Shown: positions 55,888 to 64,000 of the stretch, piece after piece
Numbering within the stretch: position 1 is the first letter of the stretch
How the letters are laid out: each line of letters opens with the position of its first letter
Assembly (NCBI GenBank): GCA_032164245.1
Contig: JAVMKO010000020.1
Span: 12,180,706 to 12,244,705, forward strand
Source of the DNA: Sternotherus odoratus
Lineage: Eukaryota; Chordata; Testudines; Kinosternidae
DNA length: 64,000 bases
Direction: 5' to 3'
Translations under genes and position numbers: made by a program
Notes under the pieces: generated by a model
Databases searched by the model: none
What the model saw: only the letters and a program-made list of their open reading frames with translations
Told to the model about the DNA's origin: nothing

Positions 55888-56754
55888 TTTATATTTCCCA
55901 TATGGCCCTAAGGAAGTCACATGGGCTGCAGCTGTATGCTGATTGGGCCGCAAGTGGTCCACTGGCTATGAGTTGAAAACCATTGAACTAAATGTTTAGA
56001 TAGCTGAGCCTTAAATCTACAATCTATTGTTTTCAACGGGGTTCTAAATTCATCCAAATGAATTCTCTCAACCCTAATTAATGTTCACTTTGTCATATCC
56101 CTTTCTTGCCTGTGACCCCTGGATACAGCATGTCTTCTTGTACTTGTTGTTTATTGGAGAAAAAATGCAAACTGCCAGTCGCATCTAAAATCCAAGCATA
56201 TTTTCACTTTCTCACAATTATTTAACTGTCTCCCTAATTAATTCCACGGCCTGAAATAAATTATTGACTTAGCAGACTCTCTTGTTTTCCCTGACAGCTT
56301 CGGCAGTAAACAGGCTATTAACAATTCATAACGAGTAGCTCTTGTTTGTTTTTTTCTGTGTGCTAATTTGGTTCTCCATTAGAGACATCCTTAGACTGAG
56401 CTCATAACCTGTCTAGAGACTCAGGGTGAGTGTGATACCAGGTGATTGCCATGTACGGTGCTTCCTAGCAGGAAAAGCACTCAGCGTTGGCAAAACAATT
56501 TTATGGTCTGGATGAAGAATTCACACTGAAGCAACAAGTGGGAAGATCTTTTCTTTCTGCTCCTTCTTTTATTCCCCTTAATTTGTGGCCAGTGATTGTT
56601 CTAAAGGTCAGAGGATTTGAGTCTCAACTCAGACCCATGTAAATAAAGATTAACTCCATTTAACAGAGCTTCACTAGCAAAACTAGTCCTTGAGGAGAAT
56701 CAGATGCTGGGAATCACTCTTTGTGTTTCCATTGTTCTCATCTATGTGGTAAAT
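55888..56754. other. Gene-free stretch, candidate conserved non-coding block
   Basis: 56090-56420 is repeat-free, AT-rich and rich in TAATTA/TTATTG words (CTAATTAATTCC, ATAAATTATTGAC). Conservation is unknown. Confidence 0.35.
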
Positions 56755-56900
56755 TAAGATTCCTGGAGTCTATTCCCAGGTCTGCCATTGATTCCATGTG
56801 TGATTCTGGGCAAGTCCATTGGCTTCTCTGTGCCTCTGTTTCTCTATCAGTAAAATGGGGAAAATGATACTGACCTGCCTCCAATCCTGTTAGGAAGCAC
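56755..56900 (+). repeat. MIR-like SINE
   Basis: ATTCCCAGGTCTGCCATTGA, TGTGATTCTGGGCAAGTCCA, CTCTGTGCCTCTGTTTCTCT and GTAAAATGGGGAAAATGATA follow the MIR order. Confidence 0.8.
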
Positions 56901-56964
56901 TGTGGTTTAGTAGATGTCTATCAAACAACTTCAGTTGGCTCTCAATCAAAATCTTTGAGACTGG

Positions 56965-57022
56965 ACAGCAGTTGGTCCAATAAAAGAGATTACCTCACCC
57001 ACTTTCTCTCTCTCTCCTCTTT
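56965..57022 (+). repeat. PLE family B terminus fragment
   Basis: CAGTTGGTCCAATAAAAGAG, ATTACCTCACCCACTTTCTC and a CT-rich tail match the right arm at 2607-2660. Confidence 0.6.
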
Positions 57023-57204
57023 TGTCATAGAAGAGGCTTGTTGCAACTTTAATCTCCCCTTTTAAAGATTATGGGACAGATTTTTACACCTGTAATTTTC
57101 CAGGCTGAACAAATGCCACTTGGATGTCTACCCAGCACATAGATGCTATCAATTATTTAGGCTTATAAATGGCAGTAATTCAGCTTCCAATCATCTGTTA
57201 CTTT

Positions 57205-57420
57205 ACTGCCTAGCATAGTCTAGTAGCAAGAGAGTTGAACAGGGAGCCAGGAAACCATTCATTTCTGATTCAGTCACTGACCTGTTGTGTGACCTTGGGT
57301 GGATGGGGTGGATAGGAAGGCTACAGAGCAGGGTTTAGTTCCTGACTAAACCTTGTGTATCTATGAGCAAGTCGCTTATCTTACCATGTGCCTCAGGTCC
57401 TGTAAATCAGGATGTAGTAA
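57205..57420 (+). repeat. MIR-like SINE pieces
   Basis: AGTCTAGTAGCAAGAGAGTT, GACCTGTTGTGTGACCTTGG, then after a gap ATGAGCAAGTCGCTTATCTT and CCTCAGGTCCTGTAAATCAG. Probably one or two interrupted MIR copies. Confidence 0.55.
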
Positions 57421-59902
57421 AGATAAAATTGGTTCATGACTGGGGGAGAGGGGTGCTCAGATGCCATGGGGGTGATATATAGACACCCAGAAAAATATGG
57501 ATTCAAAAATAAAACCTAGATTCAACATCAGGCCCTATATCATTAGGCTTTGCATGTATCTTTCACCGCCTCCTCTTTTTATTTTTTAATTTTTTTAAGA
57601 AAGGTCTTTGCAGCAGCTAAAGGGCTGGAAGTAAACAAAGAGTTAAACCAGCTTATGAAAAGGAGACATTTCAATATATAACCAGAGGAAATATGAGCTA
57701 CGCCAAGATGAAAATTTTTAATTTTAAGGGCACATATTATTTGTGCAGTCAAGCGGAACAGCGACATGGTGCTGCAGAAAATAAATGGAATGTCATGTAA
57801 ACTGATCTGAAAATTACTGGTAGTTACACTATTCCCCGACAAATGATTCACACTAATTCAAAGAACTGTTTCCTTTCACTGTCAAAAGCCTTAATGCCTA
57901 AGCATGGGGGAAGAGCTGGTTACTTCAAGCTGCAGTGTGGACTTCATTTCCCCTCTACGTGCTGGCCTGATTAAGATTTGTGTCTGGTGGAGCGGGGGTA
58001 GGTCTGTGACTAAGAAGGAACCCCAATGAGAGCTAGGATATCTTGGTCTCATATGTTTCATTGGGCCTACACAAACCATGGAACATGTTCATAATGATGA
58101 TGAGGTCCTTGTGATACATGCTGCTTTGCATCTGTTCACTGCTATAAAAGAAGCAACAAACAGCCTTTTCCTAGAAGGGTGTATTTATTGGCAGATGAAT
58201 CTCTGCCACTGTACTGTAATATATTTTTCGTCTTATTTTAACTAGTTTTTGTTCACAAGTGAATTTGATTATGAAACTGTGCAAACACTGAGGGTGATCT
58301 TCACCCTTATGCAAAGCTCATGCACCAAGCCCTGAAAACAGAATTTCACTCTGAAAGAGCTTTTAAGCGACATTCAGTGAACATGTAATGATTAGCAACT
58401 GCTGTGTAATTACCTGGATGAGCTCACTGCCCTACTGGGAGAGAAGAAAGGGACAAAGGAGACTGAATCTAGAGCTGGTCAGACAATGGAAAGTATTTTC
58501 TGGGAATCCATCTTAATGATATTTTTTCAGGATTTTTTTAATGGCAATGAAAAAAATTGTTTTTCTTTTGAAGGTTTTGAGGTGCTTTTTACACACCCTC
58601 AAAAATAAAATGCAGAATTTTTTGGAAAATTAATTTTAAGCAAGCAAAAATTGTTTCCAACTCCCCTCCCCCTCCCGCTTTGATCCAAAATAATTTTGGC
58701 CAATATTTTTTTTATGAGCTCTAGTATAATGCACTTTGTGATCCCGAATGTTCTCTCTAATTCCCCTGTTTGTTGGAAACATGCAGCATACATCCTGGCC
58801 CCACTGAAGTCAATGGCAAAGTTCTCATTAACTTCAGTGGGGCTAGGATTTCACCCCACATGTGACATGTTAATTATCTTCCAGTGTGGGAGGTTTTTCC
58901 GTCTATGGCAGTTAGCATCATGTAGCATCATGTAAGTATAAAATAACTTGCACAATGGGGCTGCACCACAGAAAAAACAAGAAAAAATGGCAAAAATAGC
59001 AAGTGACCTACTCCAGCCTTTTAGTTTGATCTTCTAGACGTGGGCGAGAAAAGAAAATAAGGAATAGATCATAAATGGAGAGGAAATAAAAATGAAACTT
59101 TGAATACAAACACAATTACATCTCATTGGGCAAAATCCATAAGCAGTTTCTAGCAATGCCCACCTGATTCGCTCATTGAATTGCAAAATGAGAGAATATA
59201 AATCAGAGTTGACAACGAGGTCTTGTTTCCCACTTTAGAGGCTTTAACTGAATAATAAATCATTCAGTTGCAGCATACAGAGGACCTCTTAGGATTCAGT
59301 CCCATTCTCTTTGTTAGTGGCTACAAGAACTGATCCCTACAATTCAGTGCATACAGATACCAAAGCTATCTTTCTCATCCCGCTGTTGTTTGGACTGCTT
59401 GAATTAAAAGGGGCAGAGACTTGTTTGAAGGAGTTGCAGATTAGACACATTTTGTACTTTCTTTGGAACATTTCAACAAGCAAACACATTTGGGGATTTT
59501 GATGCACGTTACATGTAGAGTCCTCTTCTCCATCCAACTCTCCCGATGTACCTCAGTCCTGACCTGCACCACCACTTGCTATTCCTGTTCTAAGTCCCGG
59601 TAGAGCATTGTCAATTCATGGGCATTCTAATGGAAAATACTTCACTTCTAGTTCTGAAGTAAATGTAAACCTATGTAACAGGCCTGTTGGTCCACTGATT
59701 CTTGGAGGCTGGTTCTCCAATTAAAAAGTAAACAATGAAGAGGAATCAACAGAAGCCTAATGAATTCTTCTAAATCAAATCTATTGCAATTTCTACCAGT
59801 AGACACGCTTCCTTACTGTTCCCTGCCTGAGACTGCCACCACTCTGCCAATATACTTTAATCCTGTCTTACAGCAGCCCCAGCACTGCGCCTCTGCTGTA
59901 TA
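57421..59902. other. Gene-free stretch
   Basis: About 2.5 kb. A GGCCCCACTGAAGTCAATGG/ACTTCAGTGGGGCTAGG dispersed palindrome lies at 58797-58847. A diffuse AAATTTT-type repeat after GAGCTGGTC lies at 58471-58720. No gene. Confidence 0.45.
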
Positions 59903-60440
59903 AAGACTCATAGACTTTAAGATCAGAATGGCCCATTATGACCATCTAGTCTGACCACCTGCACAACGCAGGCCACAGAATCTCACCCACGCACTCCTGT
60001 AATAAATCCCTAACCTATGTCTGAGATACTGAAGCCCTCAAATCATGGTTTAAAGATTTCAAGGTGCAGAGAATTCTCCAGCAAGTGATGCACGCCCCAC
60101 GCTGCAGAGGAAGGTGAAAAAACCCCAGGGCTTCTGCCAATCTGCCCTGGAGGAAAATTCCTTCCCAACCCCAAATAGGGCGATCAGCTAAATCCTGAGC
60201 ATGTGGGTAAGACTTATCAGCCACCCAGGAAAGAATTCTTTGTAGTAACTCAGATCCCATTCCATCACAGGCCATTGGGCATATTTATGGCTAATAATAA
60301 AAAATCAGTTAATTGCCCAAATTAGGCTATCCCATCATACCATCTCCTCCATTCACTCATCAAGCTTAGTCTTGAAACCAGATAGATCTTCCGCCCCCAC
60401 TGCTCCCCTTGGAAGGCTTTTCTGAGAGCCAGTAGTTCTG
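59903..60440 (-). mobile_element. CR1 LINE 3' end
   Basis: On the minus strand it ends AAAGTCTATGAGTCTT, a CR1 terminal motif variant. Landmarks are GGTCAGACTAGATGGTCATA, TGGGCCATTCTGATCTTAAA, TTTTCCTCCAGGGCAGATTG and AGACTAAGCTTGATGAGTGA. At least 530 bp is preserved, the longest CR1 piece here. It lacks the reverse transcriptase. Confidence 0.9.
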
Positions 60441-61059
60441 AAATGCATGGTGTGTTTCGTATTTTGGAGTGTACATAAATGGGCGCTAGTGAAAGGGGTT
60501 TTTACATCGCTCTAGTAAATCTAGTAGCATCCACCCAACTCCTTTTCAACAAGTCACAGTCTGAACTCAGTGCTCCTGGGCTGAAATAGAAGAGGCACTC
60601 ATTTATGTTTTTGTTTGAAACAATAATAGTTTCCAAAAGTCTCCATGTTTACCACCCACGACTGCATCCCACCTCCTACAAATGCTGCAGTTTCAAATGG
60701 AGTCAATTAACAGCTCAAGGATCTTGGTGCCTTTCTAACACTGTGAAGAAAGCTCACCACCAAAAAAGAGATTTCTAAGGCTCTGATCCTGCAATGAGCA
60801 GTGTGTAAGCTCTGGAGGCTGTTATCCTCCTCACTGTAGTACAGAGACTTGTAGATTTAAATAGATTTTACTCAAACATGGTAAAACTCAAACACAAGGG
60901 AAGTCGGGGCCTGACGTTGATTGTGGCCCATAGGTCTCTGCAAACCAGAACTAGGGCTGGTCTGGGATTTCTCAGCAAAATAGTTTTTCTCTGGAAAATG
61001 CCATTTCATGTAAAATCATCGTTTCATGGGCTATGTCTCATGTTCAGGATTGTGGGCAG
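60441..61059. other. Gene-free stretch
   Basis: GGGCTGGTCTGGGATTTCTC at 60954 starts another AT-rich diffuse repeat. No gene. Confidence 0.4.
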
Positions 61060-61235
61060 CAGGAGGGCAGGAGAAAGAGGCTCAAAGGTAGCCAACAGCT
61101 TGGTTAAAGCACTCACCTGAGGTATGGAAGATCCTGCTTCCAATCTGTGGTCTATCTGACTGGGAGCAGGGACTTGAACCCAAGTATTTCACATGCCACG
61201 TGAATGTCCTAAATTATTCTGGGATGACTCAGTTT
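61060..61235 (-). repeat. SINE-like piece with tRNA-type B box
   Basis: On the minus strand CTTGGGTTCAAGTCCCTGCT resembles a B box (GGTTCAANTCC). On the plus strand GTTAAAGCACTCACCTGAGG precedes it. Possibly an old tRNA-derived SINE. Weak. Confidence 0.4.
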
Positions 61236-61454
61236 TATCACAAAAAATGTCAAGAGATCTTAGTTTCCTTCCAATATAGAATTGGAAATTTCTGAAATCT
61301 GGAAAATGTTTGCGGGATGAGAGCCATTTCCAGTTCAGTGGAGGATAATCTTTGATCTCTGTAACCCCACATCTTCACACAACAATGAAGCTATTCCTCA
61401 GGGGCCACTCCATGGACCACCTGGGCCTAAATTGTTACTTTCATTTTTTCAAAA

Positions 61455-61460
<6 letters not shown>

Positions 61461-61505
<45 letters not shown>
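61461..61505. repeat. (TC)n microsatellite
   Basis: Perfect TC array of about 22 units. Confidence 0.97.
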
Positions 61506-61508
<3 letters not shown>

Positions 61509-62225
61509 GGTAATGAAACATGTTTTCCTTTGACACGGCTGATTAGCTTAAGTATTGCAATGATCCTCTAAGACTAGTGGTAGGGTCTCTGATTACATCA
61601 GCTGGAAGTACAGGCCACTTTTTATTTCAGAGGAGCAGGTCAAGCAAATAAATAAATAAAAATAAGCCGGCGCTTAGATTCCATGCTTTTCCAGAATCTT
61701 CAAGACAAATCAAATCAATTCTTTCCCCCACTACTTCTGTTGCACAATCGGAAAATCAATCTAATGCTACTGTTGGGACAGAAGAATCTCTGCAATTTAG
61801 CTGGCATTTAGAATTTTGGTAGAATTGGAAAGTGGGGGGTGTGGGTGTGGAAAAAAACTGGCCAGAATTGCTGCAAGTAATTTAATTTGTGTCCTTTTGT
61901 TTGAGAGACTAAAATAGGTTAGGCATATTCTTTTGCAGGCCTTTTGGCAAACTTTGAGACACATCCTGTTCACAGACAATTGTGCGGATAGACTGTCTAG
62001 TTCCCGACCCCATCTATGTTTTATTTTTACATTTTATTTATTTATTTATTATTAGGGATGTTTGCAATGAAATCAGGATCTCTGATGGTGATGAGCTCAG
62101 AGGCTTGGCATTTGAGACAATGAAGACCTCTCTCAAGGGATTCATGCAGATATTTTCTTTGTTTTAAATTTGGATGTGATTGGAAGCTTATCAAGTCAAT
62201 GGAAGGCTTTCCATTGGCATAATTA
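61506..62225. other. Gene-free stretch
   Basis: Short AAAT and TTTA runs lie near 61647 and 62030. No gene. Confidence 0.4.
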
Positions 62226-62440
62226 ATAATAATACCTAGCGTTTATAATAGCATTTTTCAGCAGCACTTTTCAAAAGAGGTTAGTATTATTATCCCCATT
62301 ATACAGATGGGGAAATGAAGTCCAGAGGTGAAGTGACTTGCCCAAAGTCACACACCAGTAAGTCTAAGATTAGAACCCAGGTCTTCTGAGTCCTAGCCTC
62401 GTGTCTATGCATTAAGTCTTCCTGCCTCAGTTTAGACTCT
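62226..62440 (+). repeat. L2/MIR-like repeat, well preserved
   Basis: ATACCTAGCGTTTATAATAG, TATTATCCCCATTATACAGA, TGGGGAAATGAAGTCCAGAG, GTGACTTGCCCAAAGTCACA and ATTAGAACCCAGGTCTTCTG follow the L2 3'-end order without large gaps. Confidence 0.75.
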
Positions 62441-63981
62441 ACTTCTCATGTATGTAGTGCTAGCAAGTAAGGGCTTGGTTTTTTTTCCAGAAGTGCTGTG
62501 TACTCACAACTCTAGGTAAGGTCAATCGTATTTGGGTGTGTGTTCAGCAGCTCTTAAAATCCACCTCTGAAATATCAGCAGCTGGAGCAACTGCCATGCC
62601 CTAATTGCAATACTCATTTCACCAGGGTATCTGTTGAATGAAGCAATCAGGAAGAGACCAGGCTGATGGAATCCAGCACCAGAAGCGTTAAAGATGCAGT
62701 TGTGTGGAGAGCTGGGTTTTATTCCACATTTCTTATTTTAATCCCCACTTTGCTTTTTTTCCCCCAAAACATCTCGCACACTTGCTGCCCTTCATAAATA
62801 AAAACAATAATTTCAGCTGCTGACATGCAGCCAGGAATCTAATAATCACAGGGCCAGGAATGCGTGATGGGTCCGCTTTCTCTCTGACCTCGTTTAAGAG
62901 CCATTTCCCCTTTTATGTCTCTTCTTTTTGCATTTCAGCTCACAGGTGCAGATTTGCCAAAATGAATGTTAATTGCGGATTTACTGCATCCCAGCTTGTT
63001 GAATTTACTCACAGATCATTTCCTATTCACAGCCCAGCAGCAGGTTCCATTCTCTGTTTCTTTCCTGTTAATCTCTTTAGTATCTGGGTAAGGTAGTCAG
63101 AGCAACACTCTCCAAAAGCAACCATCTTTATACATAAAAAGCCCGTTCTGAATCAGAGCGGGAGAGAACAAATGCATGCAACCAAGCGAGGGATGAGCAT
63201 GTGCAAACTCTCTGGGATGGATCAACATAATTGCAAATCATTAGGAAACCAGGCAGGTAGGAGAAAAGCATCTCTGCAGATCGACCTTTCCATAAGGTTG
63301 TCAGTCTCTTGCTTTGCTTTCTTCACCTGAGGTCTCTCTTGAATACTCATGCTCTATTTAGGCAGCATGATGGCACATTTTTGTTTCATCTGGTTGATTT
63401 CACCACAACTGCACAGTAACTAGTTCCAATTCCCCTTATCCGGCACAGAAAGGGAAGAAGGCAACCTGAAAGCAAATGCAAGCTCGTGTGGCAGAATTTA
63501 AATGCCCAGTGAGCACATGTCTGGGAAAGAAGTAATACTATGTGACGTTAGGCCTATGAGGGGCCTGGGCTTCCGGCCCAAGGTCGTTTAGCTATTTGTT
63601 TCCAATAAGTAATCCAGCCCTGATGTGTGTCCTCTATTTCCTTTTTGTGACTTTTAGAAAAACCTCAGGAGTTTTCTCATTAGCTTGACTCAGCGACACC
63701 GAAGAGGAGTTAGACTGTATGCTGGCTGCAAGGTGAAGCTTATATACATTGTGTCAAACCTTGTAACTTCTCTGGCATCTTCCCTGCATCAAGGAGGGGA
63801 GTAATTATATCAGTTCATCAGTACTACTACCTTTCAAAATGGGAATGTGTCTGTAGGGATCTCTTCCAGTGGCAAATAACTATCAGTCCCTTTGCTAGTG
63901 TTATGGTGAAGGAATAGGACTAAATGCCTGTTCCTAGATCTTCTGTTGGATGTGACAAGGTCTGTGTCTTCTTATTGAACT
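62441..63981. other. Gene-free stretch
   Basis: About 1.5 kb without recognised elements. Confidence 0.45.
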
Positions 63982-64000
63982 CAAGAATCAGAGGGGTAGC
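63982..64000 (-). mobile_element. Start of another PLE family A 3' terminus (cut by window edge)
   Basis: CAAGAATCAGAGGGGTAGC is the reverse complement of the family A 3' end, and it continues past the edge. Confidence 0.75.

Overview
The window is vertebrate nuclear DNA, most probably from a turtle, with a crocodilian as the main alternative. The evidence is the repeat mix: CR1-type LINE 3' ends with the family's short terminal tandem motif, many worn MIR/L2-like SINE pieces, a Penelope-like retroelement (PLE) with an intact reverse transcriptase plus GIY-YIG reading frame, PIF/Harbinger remains, a Helitron, a solo retroviral LTR, and many small foldback DNA elements starting or ending in GTCTACACT. 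The species call is inference from repeat families remembered from reptile genomes. No host protein-coding gene is supported. Nearly all open frames are short chance frames or lie inside repeats, so the window reads as intergenic or deep intronic sequence.

Layout. 1-5 kb: two PLE families are present as 3'-end fragments, including two head-to-head palindromic copies (2.5 and 3.0 kb), followed by a perfect 138-bp palindrome (4.05-4.19 kb). 5-13 kb: low-complexity tracts, a GC-rich MITE (7.3 kb), a SINE with a tRNA-like B box (8.5 kb), a CR1 3' end (9.9-10.3 kb) and a LINE relic (10.3-10.6 kb). 13.3-14.6 kb: a broken PIF/Harbinger transposon, with a transposase fragment on + and a Myb-like accessory frame on -, interrupted by a long CT/TA microsatellite. 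16.6 kb: a MITE with an 8-bp direct flanking repeat. 17-26 kb: mostly unannotated AT-rich DNA with old SINE pieces and microsatellites. 26.94-27.61 kb: a complete-ended non-autonomous Helitron carrying a G-rich minisatellite. 27.7 kb: a long foldback MITE. 28.9 kb: a 5S rRNA-derived copy. 29-40 kb: more MITEs, SINE pieces and a long quiet stretch. 40.42-40.95 kb: a solo LTR with a 5-bp target duplication. 42-45 kb: MITEs, a (GT)n array and a 28-bp perfect palindrome. 46.81-48.60 kb: the PLE, 5'-truncated but with a 518-codon open frame. 49-64 kb: MIR-like pieces, two CR1 fragments, a MITE and quiet DNA, ending in the first 19 bases of another PLE 3' end.

How the parts relate. The short PLE fragments at 1-138, 2975-3214 and 63982-64000 share their sequence with the 3' flank of the intact PLE frame, so that element family explains them. 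All the longer copies keep a 40-nt fold with the hammerhead-ribozyme blocks. The Harbinger relic begins with the same GTCTACACT motif as several MITEs, so it is a candidate autonomous relative. These links are inferences. No undescribed host system was found. The most promising items are the palindromic PLE copies with their conserved RNA fold, the perfect 138-bp palindrome and the minisatellite-bearing Helitron.
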